DNA from: Curtobacterium citreum
Lineage (GTDB): Bacteria; Actinomycetota; Actinomycetes; Actinomycetales; Microbacteriaceae
Direction of reading: 5' to 3'
DNA: 64,000 nt
Assembly: GCF_006715175.1 (NCBI RefSeq)
Contig: NZ_VFMQ01000001.1
Coordinates: 2,852,001 to 2,916,000, forward strand
The position numbers were made by a program, and so were the translations under genes. The stretch's first letter is position 1. Each line of letters opens with the position of its first letter. Shown piece by piece: positions 34,278 through 43,198 of this stretch. The notes under the pieces are model-generated. The model had not been told where the DNA came from, searched no databases, and was given only the letters and a program-made list of their open reading frames with translations.

Positions 34278-34457
34278 GCGCGCATGGTACCCACCGCCGG
34301 ACCGTGAGCGACCGGGCGGGCGCACCCCCGCGCCTCCTGTCCGACCCCCGAACGGGGTACGTCCTTGTCCGCCGCAGCACCGACTGCCGCGGCGTCCGGG
34401 CGGGTCTACCGTCTGTTGCGGGCGGCAACGGGGCCGCTCGACGACGAATCGAGCATC

Positions 34458-36239
34458 ATGCAACGACGGATGAGCACGCTCCTCGCGACGATCACGGCGG
34501 TCGGCCTGGTCGGCGCCCTGGCGCCGGCCCTGCAGGCGCAGGCCGCTGTCCCGACCAGCGACGTCCCGGACTTCGGGGGCAACGTCAAGGTCTACGACCA
34601 GTCCACTCCCGCGTCGACGATCCAGGCCGACGTCGACGCGGCCTTCAACGCGCAGCTCCGCAGCAGCACGGCACAGTTCGGCTCGCAGCGGTACGCCTTC
34701 CTGTTCAAGCCCGGCAGCTACGGGCGGGTCTGGGCGAACCTGGGCTTCTACACCTCGGTGGCCGGTCTCGGGAAGAACCCCGACGACGTGACGATCTCCG
34801 GCGCGCTCAACGTCGACTCCGGTTGGAACGCCGGCGACGAGAAGAACGCCACACAGAACTTCTGGCGGTCGGCGGAGAACCTCTCCGTGGCGCCCGAGGG
34901 CGGGACCGACCGGTGGGCGGTGTCGCAGGCCGCGCCGATGCGGCGAGTGCACATCAAGGGCAACCTGACCATGGGGCCGTCGAACCAGGACGGCGGGCAG
35001 GGGTACTCGTCGGGCGGCTACATCGCCGACTCGAAGGTCGACGGCACCGTCACGAGCGGGTCGCAGCAGCAGTGGTACACGCGGAACTCGACGCTCGGCA
35101 GCTGGCAGGGCGGCAACTGGAACATGGTGTTCTCGGGGGTGCAGGGCGCGCCGGCGAACGACTTCTCGAAGAGCTACACCACCCTGTCGAGCACCCCGGT
35201 CACGCGGGAGAAGCCGTACCTGTACGTCGACTCGTCGAACAAGTACCACGTGTTCGTCCCGTCGCTGCGGACGAACTCCGCCGGGGTGACGTGGCCGAAC
35301 ACGCCGGGGACGGACATCCCGATGCGCGACTTCTACGTCGCGCACCCCGGTGACAGCGCGGCGACGATCAACAGCGCGCTGGCGCAGGGGCTGAACCTGT
35401 TCTTCACCCCGGGCACGTACCAGTTGAACGCCGCGCTGAACGTCACCCGTCCGGACACCGTCGTCACGGGCATCGGGTTCCCGACGCTCGTGCCGACCGC
35501 CGGCAACGCCGTGCTCACCACCGCTGACGTCTCCGGCGTGAACGTGTCGAACCTGGTCGTCGACGCAGGCACGCAGAACAGCGCGCAGCTCGTCCGACTC
35601 GGCACCAGCGGCTCGCACGTCGACCATGCCTCGGACCCGCAGAGCATCCAGGACGTGTTCTTCCGCGTCGGGTCGAGCATCCAGGGCAAGGCGTCGACGA
35701 CGCTGCAGGTCGACGCCGACGACACGCTCGTCGACCACATCTGGGCGTGGCGGGCCGACCACGGCGGCGCCGCGACGGGCTGGAACGTCAACACCGGCGC
35801 GACGGGTGTCGAGGTGAACGGGGACGACGTCCTCGCCACCGGGCTGTTCGTCGAGCACTACCAGAAGTACGAGGTGCTCTGGAACGGCAACCGCGGTCGG
35901 ACGATCTTCTTCCAGAACGAGATGCCGTACGACGTGCCGGACAACGCCTCGTGGCAGAGCCCGACCGGTGCCGGGTACGCGGCGTACAAGGTCGCGTCCG
36001 GGGTGACGAACCACGAGATCTGGGGCGGCGGCGTGTACTGCTTCTTCAACACGAACCCGTCCGTGCACGCCGACCGGGCGTTCGAGACCCCGACGGGCTC
36101 GGGCATCCGGGCGCACGGGCTCGTGACGGTGTCGCTCGGGGACACGGGCACGATCTCGAGCGTCATCAACGGCGTCGGCGGGGCGGTTCCGACGCCGGTG
36201 GGCAACACGGCGCCGAACCGGCTCGCGTCCTACAACTGA
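34458..36239 (+). CDS. Secreted right-handed beta-helix protein
   Basis: A 593-residue exported protein with a signal peptide (AVGLVGALAPALQAQA) and a long region rich in Asn, Gly, Ser and short beta strands with ladder-like periodicity (VTISGALNVDSG, VNVSNLVVDAG, TGVEVNGDDVLATG), as in pectate-lyase-type beta helices. QRYAFLFKPGSYG, AVSQAAPMRRVHIKGNLTM and WAWRADHG are conserved in a large actinobacterial family sometimes labelled adenylyl cyclase; no cyclase motif is present. A role in polysaccharide binding or cleavage is plausible but untested. An alternative start is ATG 34470. Confidence 0.72.
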   Translation: MQRRMSTLLATITAVGLVGALAPALQAQAAVPTSDVPDFGGNVKVYDQSTPASTIQADVDAAFNAQLRSSTAQFGSQRYAFLFKPGSYGRVWANLGFYTSVAGLGKNPDDVTISGALNVDSGWNAGDEKNATQNFWRSAENLSVAPEGGTDRWAVSQAAPMRRVHIKGNLTMGPSNQDGGQGYSSGGYIADSKVDGTVTSGSQQQWYTRNSTLGSWQGGNWNMVFSGVQGAPANDFSKSYTTLSSTPVTREKPYLYVDSSNKYHVFVPSLRTNSAGVTWPNTPGTDIPMRDFYVAHPGDSAATINSALAQGLNLFFTPGTYQLNAALNVTRPDTVVTGIGFPTLVPTAGNAVLTTADVSGVNVSNLVVDAGTQNSAQLVRLGTSGSHVDHASDPQSIQDVFFRVGSSIQGKASTTLQVDADDTLVDHIWAWRADHGGAATGWNVNTGATGVEVNGDDVLATGLFVEHYQKYEVLWNGNRGRTIFFQNEMPYDVPDNASWQSPTGAGYAAYKVASGVTNHEIWGGGVYCFFNTNPSVHADRAFETPTGSGIRAHGLVTVSLGDTGTISSVINGVGGAVPTPVGNTAPNRLASYN

Positions 36240-36368
36240 GCGGGCCATCCGACCGACCGGGGCCGTCGACGACACCGGTCGCCGGCAGCCCCGGTCGCCG
36301 GCAACGCCCGGCCGTCGGGGCACACGCGCCGTCAGGCGGTCGTCACGCACCGCCGGTAGCGTCCGGGC

Positions 36369-37874
36369 ATGGCACCCGAGCGCCGCAGCACCGAAGCCGG
36401 CAGCACCGTCCGCACCAGGCTCGTCCTCCCCGGGCAGTACGGACCGCTGTTCGACGACGGCGGTCCGGTGCTCGTCGTCGAGGCCCGCGAGTTCTTCGAC
36501 GCGCGGCCGATGCACCGCGCGAAGGCGCACCTGTGGCTGAGCGCCCTGCGGCACCGCGTCCGGGAGCTCGGTGACCGCGCCGAGCACGTGCAGGTCGACC
36601 GTCTGAAGGACGCCCTCGTCGGTCGCGACGACCTCGAGGTGGTCGACCCGCCGTCCCGGACCCTCCGCGCGCAGGTCCGGCACTGGGGCAAGGGCACCGA
36701 GATCCTGCCGAGCCGCGGGTTCATCACCGACGAGGCCGAGTTCGCCGAGTGGGCAGCGCAGGGCACCGGCCGGTTCCGCATGGAGACCCACTACGAGCGG
36801 GTCCGCCGCCGCGAGGGCTGGCTGATGCGCTCGGAGAAGCCGATCGGCGGGAAGTTCAGCCTGGACGACCAGAACCGCGAGCCGCCGCCGAAGGGTGCGA
36901 CGACGCTCGGGCTCCCCGAACCGTGGTGGCCGACCGAGGACGAGATCGACGACGAGGTCCGTCGCGACCTGGACCGGTGGGAGCGCGACGGTGCCGTGCG
37001 CTTCGTCGGGAGGGACGACACCCGGCGCTTCGCGGTCACGGCGGACGAGGCCCGGCAGGCGCTCGACGACTTCGTCCAGGTGCGCCTGGGCGACTTCGGG
37101 CCGTACGAGGACGCCACGCTGACGAACGACTGGACGATGGCGCACTCGCTCCTCAGCGTGCCGATGAACCTCGGCGTGCTCGACCCGTTCGAGGTCGTCG
37201 AGGCCGCACTCGCCGCCCACCGCGACCACGACGCCCCGCTCGCCAGCGTCGAGGGGTTCGTGCGCCAGGTCGCCGGCTGGCGCGACTACGTCTGGCACCT
37301 CTACTGGTGGTTCGGCGACGACTACGGCGCCGAGGAGAACGCCCTCGACGCGCACGAGCACCTCCCCCGCTGGTGGCGGGAGCTCGACGCCTCGGAGATC
37401 GACGCGGTGTGCCTGAGCACCGCGATCGAGGGCCTGCACGACCACGGCTGGCTGCACCACATCCAGCGCCTGATGGTCCTCGGCAACTGGGCCCTGCAAC
37501 GCGGCTACGACCCGGTGCACCTGACCGAGTGGTTCACCGACGTCTTCGTCGACGGCACCGACTGGGTCATGCCGGCGAACATCATCGGGATGTCGCAGCA
37601 CGCCGACGGCGGCATGGTCGCGACGAAGCCCTACGCGTCGGGCGGCCGCTACATCGACCGGATGTCGGACCACTGCGGTGGCTGCCGCTACGACCCGACG
37701 AAACGGGTCGGCGAGGACGCCTGCCCCTTCACCGCGGGGTACTGGGCGTTCCTGTCGCGGACGGAACCCGCCCTCCGCAACAACAACCGGATGGCGCGTC
37801 CGCTCCAGCAGATGCGGAAGCTGGCGGACCTCGACCAGGTGGTGGCCCAGGAGGCGCGGCGCACCACCCCGTGA
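36369..37874 (+). CDS. Fe-S bacterial cryptochrome/photolyase (PhrB family)
   Basis: A 501-residue protein of the deoxyribodipyrimidine-photolyase-related family. Four cysteines at 348, 436, 439 and 452 (AVC, DHCGGC, DACPF) have the spacing of the [4Fe-4S] ligands of Agrobacterium PhrB (350, 438, 441, 454 from memory), a (6-4) photolyase. The FAD-binding helical domain contains WTMAHSLLSVPMNLGVLDP and the conserved DYVWHLYWW and GLHDHGWLHHIQRLMVLGNWAL segments. It should repair UV (6-4) lesions using light. ATG 36369 is 6 nt after TAGCGT (36357-36362). Confidence 0.9.
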   Translation: MAPERRSTEAGSTVRTRLVLPGQYGPLFDDGGPVLVVEAREFFDARPMHRAKAHLWLSALRHRVRELGDRAEHVQVDRLKDALVGRDDLEVVDPPSRTLRAQVRHWGKGTEILPSRGFITDEAEFAEWAAQGTGRFRMETHYERVRRREGWLMRSEKPIGGKFSLDDQNREPPPKGATTLGLPEPWWPTEDEIDDEVRRDLDRWERDGAVRFVGRDDTRRFAVTADEARQALDDFVQVRLGDFGPYEDATLTNDWTMAHSLLSVPMNLGVLDPFEVVEAALAAHRDHDAPLASVEGFVRQVAGWRDYVWHLYWWFGDDYGAEENALDAHEHLPRWWRELDASEIDAVCLSTAIEGLHDHGWLHHIQRLMVLGNWALQRGYDPVHLTEWFTDVFVDGTDWVMPANIIGMSQHADGGMVATKPYASGGRYIDRMSDHCGGCRYDPTKRVGEDACPFTAGYWAFLSRTEPALRNNNRMARPLQQMRKLADLDQVVAQEARRTTP

Positions 37875-37900
37875 GGGTCGCCATCGCGACGTGACCACAC

Positions 37901-37948
37901 ACCGGACGGGAGGCGCGTGACGGGCCCGCCGCGCGCCTCCCGTCCGGT
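37901..37948. repeat. GGACGGGAGGC inverted repeat, copy 6
   Basis: Seventeen-base perfect arms (ACCGGACGGGAGGCGCG, 37901-37917, and complement 37932-37948) around TGACGGGCCCGCCG. It lies between two plus-strand genes, 26 nt after the photolyase stop, so it can terminate the photolyase transcript. Confidence 0.88.
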
Positions 37949-38086
37949 CCGGACCCGGCCCCGTCCGGTCTGCAGCCAGCCCGTCGATGGAGCAGACGAC
38001 GTCGGGTCCGGTGCTGCCACCCGCCGGTTCCTGCTCCACCGACAGGGGGAGGCGGCCGCGCGAGCGGCGCCGGTAGGGTCGGGAAC

Positions 38087-39418
38087 GTGAGCAACGAGGC
38101 ATTCGACGACCGCTACGAGCTGCGCGAGTTCGCGCCGGGCACGGACGAGCAGGGGGCGCCGGACGCCGCGACCGACGCGTGGATGCACGCCGTCGGCCTC
38201 GGCTTCCACGAACCGCACCCGAACGACGAGGTCGCCGCGCTGATGGCCGAGGCGTTCGTCGCCGACCGCGAGACCTGGCTCGGCGTGCACGTCCGTCGTC
38301 CGCTCCCGGGGTCCGTCGACGAGACCTGGCCGGCCGGTACCTTCGCGTGGTTCCCGAAGTCCCTGAGCTGGGGCGACGGCCAGGCCGTCGAGACCCAGGC
38401 GATCTCGGCGGTGACCGTCCGGCCGACCGAACGCCGACGGGGCATCCTGCGTCGGATGATGACGCACGCGCTCGAGCGTGGCGTCGCCGAGGGCTACGCG
38501 GTGGCCTCGCTGACCGCGTCCGAGGGCACCATCTACCGACGATTCGGCTTCGGCTGCGCGATCCGCGAGCGGGCCGTCCGCGTCCGTCGGGCCCGGGCGC
38601 TGCCGTTCCTCGCGCCGACGACCGGCACGGTGACCGTCGTCACGCCCGAGTGGCTCGCGGACGGGAACGCCCGCGCCGTGTTCGACCGGTTCGACGCGCG
38701 CACGCCGGGCTCCATGAAGCGGAACACGAGCACCTGGCCGATCGTCACCGGCCTGCGGAACGGCGACGGCGAGCCGGCGAAGGACGTCCGCGCCGCCGTG
38801 CACCGCCCGGACGGCGCCACCGACGCGGACGCCGTCGACGGCTACGTGACCTGGCGCGTCAAGGAGGGCTCCGGCCGCGACCAGGACACCGTGCTCGAGG
38901 TCGTCGACCTGGTCTACGCGACCGACGAGGCGTACCTGTCGCTGTGGGAGTTCCTGCTCTCGATCGACCTGAATGACGTGGTGTCGTACAAGCGCTCGCG
39001 CCTCGACGACCCGATCGTCGCCGCGCTCGGGGACAACCGGGCGTACGACGTCGACCACGAGGAGGACCACGTCTGGCTACGGGTGCTCGACGTGCCCGCG
39101 GTGCTGGCCTCGCGGCCGTACGCGGTCGACGGGTCGATCGTGCTCGCCGTCTCCGACACGATGGGCTTCGCGGCGGGCACCTACCGGCTGGACGTCGTCG
39201 ACGGCCGCGGCACCGTGACCCGCACGGCCGCGGACGACTCCGGCGAGGCCGACGTGCGGCTCGACGTGGCCGACCTCGGCGCGCTGCTGATCGGCTCGGT
39301 GTCCCCGGTGACCCTCGCGGCGGCGGGGCTCGTGCGGGCGACGGACCCGGCGGCGCCGGTGCTCCTGCGCGCGATGCTGACCCCGGCGCGGGCGCCGCAC
39401 GGCATCACGTACTTCTAG
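38087..39418 (+). CDS. Eis-family GNAT N-acetyltransferase
   Basis: A 443-residue protein with the Eis three-part layout: N-terminal GNAT domain (ISAVTVRPTERRRGILRRMM is the acetyl-CoA loop, SEGTIYRRFGFG follows), a second GNAT-like domain (about 190-320), and a C-terminal SCP2-like domain ending in the free-carboxylate ITYF, as in mycobacterial Eis where the terminal Phe acts in catalysis. Eis enzymes acetylate many amines, including aminoglycosides. GTG 38087 follows TAGGGT (38074-38079) by 7 nt. It is a single gene. Confidence 0.88.
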   Translation: MSNEAFDDRYELREFAPGTDEQGAPDAATDAWMHAVGLGFHEPHPNDEVAALMAEAFVADRETWLGVHVRRPLPGSVDETWPAGTFAWFPKSLSWGDGQAVETQAISAVTVRPTERRRGILRRMMTHALERGVAEGYAVASLTASEGTIYRRFGFGCAIRERAVRVRRARALPFLAPTTGTVTVVTPEWLADGNARAVFDRFDARTPGSMKRNTSTWPIVTGLRNGDGEPAKDVRAAVHRPDGATDADAVDGYVTWRVKEGSGRDQDTVLEVVDLVYATDEAYLSLWEFLLSIDLNDVVSYKRSRLDDPIVAALGDNRAYDVDHEEDHVWLRVLDVPAVLASRPYAVDGSIVLAVSDTMGFAAGTYRLDVVDGRGTVTRTAADDSGEADVRLDVADLGALLIGSVSPVTLAAAGLVRATDPAAPVLLRAMLTPARAPHGITYF

Positions 39419-39453
39419 GGGCGCGGCGGGGGCGGCGCGAGCGCGGCGCGGCC

Positions 39454-39525
39454 CGCAAGACGCAACGTAGGCGGGTCCTCGCAGCGACGTACCGCTGCGA
39501 GGACCCGCCCACGTTGCGTTCCGCG
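39454..39525. repeat. Long hairpin repeat, copy 2
   Basis: Left arm 39461-39486 (CGCAACGTAGGCGGGTCCTC then GCAGCG), loop ACGTAC, right arm 39493-39518 with one mismatch. It matches copy 1 at 18111-18182 in both arms; the differing centre of each arm is changed on both sides. It lies between the convergent Eis and NlpC/P60 genes. Confidence 0.88.
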
Positions 39526-39541
39526 AGAGGAACCGCGGCGA

Positions 39542-39571
39542 GGGAGGCCGGGGACGAGACCCCGGCCTCCC
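39542..39571 (-). terminator. Hairpin after the NlpC/P60 gene
   Basis: A perfect 12-bp stem (GGGAGGCCGGGG and complement) with loop ACGAGA, 5 nt after the stop codon of the minus-strand NlpC/P60 gene. Confidence 0.75.
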
Positions 39572-39576
39572 GGGCG

Positions 39577-41082
39577 TCACTGCGCCAGGATCGCCGGGCT
39601 GGTGCCCGGCTGCATCCCGACGCCAAACGACGTCGCCGCGTCGTCGTTCGTGACCGACCAGAGGTCGCTGCTGTTCGTCTGGACGGCCACGACGTACCCG
39701 CTGCCGACCGCGGCGATCGCCGGGCTCGTGCCCGCAGCCATCCCGATGTCGAACGCGGTCGCCGCCTTGCCGTCGGTGATCGTCCACAGCTTGCCCGTGT
39801 TCGTCTGCACCGCGATGACGTACCCGCCGGACGGCTGCGCCAGGATCGACGGGCTCGTACCGGCGAGCATGCCGACGGGGAACGCCGTCGCCGCCTTGGT
39901 GTTCGTGACGCTCCACAGCGCGCCGGTGTTGGTCTGCACCGCGATGACGTAGCCGCCGTTCGCGGTCGTCGTCACGGACGGGCTCGTGCCGGTCTTCATC
40001 CCCACGCCGAAGTCCGTCGCGGCCTTCGTGTCGGTGATGCTCCAGAGGTCACCGGAGTTCGTCTGCACCGCCACCACGTAGTGCCCGCCCGCGGTCGCCG
40101 TGATCGACGGACTGGTGCCCGCGGCCATCCCGACCGGGAAGGCCGTCGCCGCCTTCGTGTTCGTGATGGTCCAGAGCGCGCCGGTGTTCGTCTGCACGGC
40201 GACCACGTAGCCTCCTCCCGACGTCGGGATGATCGACGGGCTCGTCCCTGCCTTCATGCCGACCGGGAAGGACGTCGCTGCACCGTCGGACGTGATCGTC
40301 CAGAGCGCGCCACCGGCGGCCTGGAACGCGGTGACGTACTTGCCGCCGCCGAGCGTGGCGATCGCAGGGCTCGTCCCGGAGGCGACGCCGACCGGGTACG
40401 CGGTCGCTGCCTTGCTCGCGGTGACGCTCCAGAGCTTCCCGGTGTTGACCTGCTCAGCCGTCACGTACGAGGTGGTGTGCACCGTGCCCGCCCCGGAACC
40501 GGAGCCGGACAGCGAACCGGTCGGCCGACCGACCACGTCCAGCAGCTGCTCCCCGGGCTCGGACCAGAGCGTCTGCTCCTTGACGCCCTCACCCGGAGCA
40601 GCCGCCGCCACCATGTACCCGTTGCCCAGGTAGATGCCGTCGTGCAGGAAGTTCCCCGAGGTCGTGCCGTTCGACGTCCAGAACAGCACGTCGCCGGGCT
40701 CGGCGTCCGCCCGGGACACGAGGTTCCCCTTGAGCGCGTTGAACTCGTCGCCGACGACGGGACGCGAGGTCCCGTTCGACAGGTCGATGCCCGCCTGGAG
40801 GTACGCCTTCCAGACCAGCCCGGAGCAGTCCCACTCCGTGGGTCCGTTGCCGCCGAGCACGTACTTGGTGTCGGCAGGCCCGCCGTCCGTCCTGCTCCAC
40901 ATGCTCTCCGCGTACGCGATGGCGCTGTTCGCCGCGGCGGAGGGCCCTCCCCCGGTGTTCAGGCCCGGTTGACTCGCGAGGGCCGGAGCCGCGAGGCCGA
41001 CCGTCCCCGCGATGGCGACCGCGGCGACCGCGATCCCGATGAACGTCTTCTTCGCCCGCGAGCGCACCGTCGTCGGTGTCAC
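39577..41082 (-). CDS. NlpC/P60 endopeptidase with seven C-terminal repeats
   Basis: A 501-residue secreted protein. After a signal peptide (FIGIAVAAVAIAGTVGLAAPALA) comes an NlpC/P60 peptidase: catalytic C in EWDCSGLVW, GDVLFW, and H in FLHDGIYLGNGYM. A Gly/Ser linker leads to seven repeats of about 43 residues with a YVVAVQTNTGxLWTIT...KAATxFPVGM...GTSPSI pattern, which fits a seven-bladed propeller and probably binds glycan or cell wall. I choose GTG 41082 because AAGGGG lies eight bases before it; GTG 41109 lacks a site. It cleaves peptidoglycan peptides; it stands alone. Confidence 0.85.
   Translation of the reverse strand: MTPTTVRSRAKKTFIGIAVAAVAIAGTVGLAAPALASQPGLNTGGGPSAAANSAIAYAESMWSRTDGGPADTKYVLGGNGPTEWDCSGLVWKAYLQAGIDLSNGTSRPVVGDEFNALKGNLVSRADAEPGDVLFWTSNGTTSGNFLHDGIYLGNGYMVAAAAPGEGVKEQTLWSEPGEQLLDVVGRPTGSLSGSGSGAGTVHTTSYVTAEQVNTGKLWSVTASKAATAYPVGVASGTSPAIATLGGGKYVTAFQAAGGALWTITSDGAATSFPVGMKAGTSPSIIPTSGGGYVVAVQTNTGALWTITNTKAATAFPVGMAAGTSPSITATAGGHYVVAVQTNSGDLWSITDTKAATDFGVGMKTGTSPSVTTTANGGYVIAVQTNTGALWSVTNTKAATAFPVGMLAGTSPSILAQPSGGYVIAVQTNTGKLWTITDGKAATAFDIGMAAGTSPAIAAVGSGYVVAVQTNSSDLWSVTNDDAATSFGVGMQPGTSPAILAQ
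39580..40467 (-). repeat. Seven tandem repeats of about 129 bp (propeller-type)
   Basis: These bases encode repeats of 43, 43, 43, 43, 43, 42 and 39 residues. The middle repeats are most alike, while the first two have diverged (EQVNTG, FQAAGG). Seven copies match the blade number of a common propeller; the short last copy may be completed by the strand before the first. Confidence 0.85.
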
Positions 41083-41264
41083 CGCGGGATCCCCTTGAGA
41101 GTTGATCACGACCGAATGCTCGACCTGCCCCTGGCGCCCGACAAGTCCTGCGTTGGGAGGACCGCCGGGGGACGTCCTCAGCACCTGCGCGGCCGGTCCC
41201 GTGCGCAGGTGAGGGGAGTCTCAGCGACGCGCCCGGGATCCGCGCCGTGAGCGTGTGAGGGGAC

Positions 41265-42263
41265 TCAGGCCCGGCGTCGGACCCGGGGGTCGACGAACGC
41301 GTAGACGACGTCGACGACCAGGTTCGCCGTGACGATCAACAGCGCCGAGAACACCGTGAAGCCGACGACGACCTGCAGGTCGAGCGTGTGCACGGCGTCG
41401 ATCAGGAGCGCGCCGAGCCCCTGCATCGAGAACACCTTCTCGGTGATGACCGCACCGCCGAGCAACGACCCGAGGTCGAGCCCGAACAGCGTGACCACGG
41501 GCAGGATCGCCGTGCGCAGGCCGTGCCGGACGACGACCTGGCGCTCGCGCAGACCCTTCGCACGGGCGGTCCGGACGAAGTCCTGCGACATCGACTCGAG
41601 CATCTCGCCCCGGGTCAGCCTGGCGTAGATCGCCGCGCTGATGAACGCGAGCACGCACCACGGCAGCACGAGGTGCGTGACCCACCCGACCGGGTCCTCG
41701 GCGAAGGGCACGTACCCGCTCGTCGGCAGCCACCCGAGGGTGAAGCCGAAGAGCAGGATCGCGAGCAGCCCGATGAGGTACGCGGGCGAGGACACCCCGG
41801 CGACCGCGACGGTCATCACCGCACGGTCGGCGATCGTCCCGCGGCGGAGCGCTGAGACGGTCCCGCCGGCGACCCCCGCGACGAGCCAGAGCACCGCGGC
41901 GCCGATCGCGATCGACGCGGTGACGGGCAGGCGCGACGTGATGAGGTTCGTCACCGAGTCGTGCAGCTGGAACGAGTACCCGAAGCACGGCGCCGCGCAC
42001 GAGATCGTCGAGGCGCCGGAACCGAACGTGCGGCCCGTGAAGATGCCGCCGAGGTACGCCGCGAACTGCGCGAACCACGGCTTGTCGGTGCCGAGGAACG
42101 CCTGCACGTCGGCCAGGCGCTCGGGTGTGCACGGCTTGTCGCAGATCGCCCGCGCGGGGTTCGTCGGCAGCAGCATGAAGAGCGCGTACGTGATCGCCGC
42201 GACGACGAGCAGCACGACGACGGCTCCGAGGATGCGGACGGCCAGGAACCGGGCGGCGTTCAC
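41265..42263 (-). CDS. Peptide ABC transporter permease, DppB-like
   Basis: A 332-residue permease with six helices, an N-terminal RFLAVRILGAVVVLLVVAAITYALFML segment, a large extracellular loop with four cysteines (AICDKPCTPER and SCAAPCFG), and the DppB signature EMLESMSQDFVRTARAKGLRERQVVVRHGLR. GTG 42263 overlaps the stop of the DppC-like gene by four bases. The extracellular CxxxC and CAAPC motifs are longer than in E. coli DppB and are common in actinobacteria. It forms the channel with the next gene product. Confidence 0.88.
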   Translation of the reverse strand: MNAARFLAVRILGAVVVLLVVAAITYALFMLLPTNPARAICDKPCTPERLADVQAFLGTDKPWFAQFAAYLGGIFTGRTFGSGASTISCAAPCFGYSFQLHDSVTNLITSRLPVTASIAIGAAVLWLVAGVAGGTVSALRRGTIADRAVMTVAVAGVSSPAYLIGLLAILLFGFTLGWLPTSGYVPFAEDPVGWVTHLVLPWCVLAFISAAIYARLTRGEMLESMSQDFVRTARAKGLRERQVVVRHGLRTAILPVVTLFGLDLGSLLGGAVITEKVFSMQGLGALLIDAVHTLDLQVVVGFTVFSALLIVTANLVVDVVYAFVDPRVRRRA

Positions 42264-43198
42264 CGGGCACCCCCTCGGGGGTCGAGCGCGTCGCGCAGGG
42301 CGTCACCGAGCACGTTGAAGGCCAGCGTGATGAGGAACAGTGCGGCTCCGGGGAAGACGAGGTACATCGGGTCGGTCTGCACCCAGCCGATCGCGTCACC
42401 GATGCTCCGGCCCCACGAGGGCGTCGGCGGCGTGACCCCGACGGCGAGGAACGACAGCGCGGCCTCGGCACCGATCATCGACGGGATCGAGATCGTGGCG
42501 TAGACGGTGACCGTGGCGGCGAGGTTCGGCAGCAGCTGCGTCCGGATGACGTGCCAGCGCCCGGCGCCCATCGCGGTCGACGCCACGACGTAGTTCCGGG
42601 TGACGAGCGAGAGCGTCTGCCCCCGGACCACGCGGGCGACGGCGGGCCAGCCGAAGAACCCGATCACGAGCACCACGAGCAGCGGCTTCGGGAACGAGGT
42701 GGGCACGACAGCGGTCAGCGCGATCATGAACACGAGCGACGGGAACCCGAAGATGACGTCCACCACGCGGGACAGCACCCGGTCGTACCAACCGCCGAGG
42801 AACCCCGTGGTCACGCCGACGAGCACGCCGATCACGATCGACATCGCGGTCGCGGCGAGCCCGATGCCGAGCGACGTCCGCGCGCCGTAGGTGACGATCG
42901 CGAAGAGGTCGCGGCCGGTCAGCGGCTCGACACCGAACCAGTGCTCGCCGCTCACCCCGCCGAGGGCACCGCGGGGTGCGCCGAAGTCGTTCAGCGCGTC
43001 GACGTGGTACGCGTAGGGGTCCTGGCCGCTGACGAGCGCGATGAGCGGCGCCGCCAGGGCGACGACGACGAACACCACGATGACGACCGCTGCGCCGACG
43101 GCCCACCGGTCGTGCCGGACGCGGCGGACGACGGCGCGGAACCCGGTCGAGCGTCCGGCGGCCGCGGAGACCGGGCTGTCGACGACGTTCGCGGTCAC
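42260..43198 (-). CDS. Peptide ABC transporter permease, DppC-like
   Basis: A 312-residue permease with six helices and the DppC N-terminal cytoplasmic/first-helix pattern (RHDRWAVGAAVVIVVFVVVALAAPLIA), GEHWFGVEPLTGRDLFAIVTYGARTSLGIGL, and the EAA-type loop NYVVASTAMGAGRWHVIRTQLLPNL. AAGGAG lies before GTG 43198. Its start overlaps the ATPase stop (43195-43198) and its stop overlaps the DppB start, so the three are translationally coupled. Confidence 0.88.
   Translation of the reverse strand: MTANVVDSPVSAAAGRSTGFRAVVRRVRHDRWAVGAAVVIVVFVVVALAAPLIALVSGQDPYAYHVDALNDFGAPRGALGGVSGEHWFGVEPLTGRDLFAIVTYGARTSLGIGLAATAMSIVIGVLVGVTTGFLGGWYDRVLSRVVDVIFGFPSLVFMIALTAVVPTSFPKPLLVVLVIGFFGWPAVARVVRGQTLSLVTRNYVVASTAMGAGRWHVIRTQLLPNLAATVTVYATISIPSMIGAEAALSFLAVGVTPPTPSWGRSIGDAIGWVQTDPMYLVFPGAALFLITLAFNVLGDALRDALDPRGGAR

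Noticed and set aside
34458..36239. Adenylyl cyclase annotation
   Set aside because: There is no cyclase catalytic motif, and the protein is secreted with a beta-helix pattern.
33393..38102. A 1569-codon open frame on the minus strand
   Set aside because: The 3' end is the APH(6)-type gene. The upstream part is antisense to the beta-helix and photolyase genes and has no domain pattern of its own.
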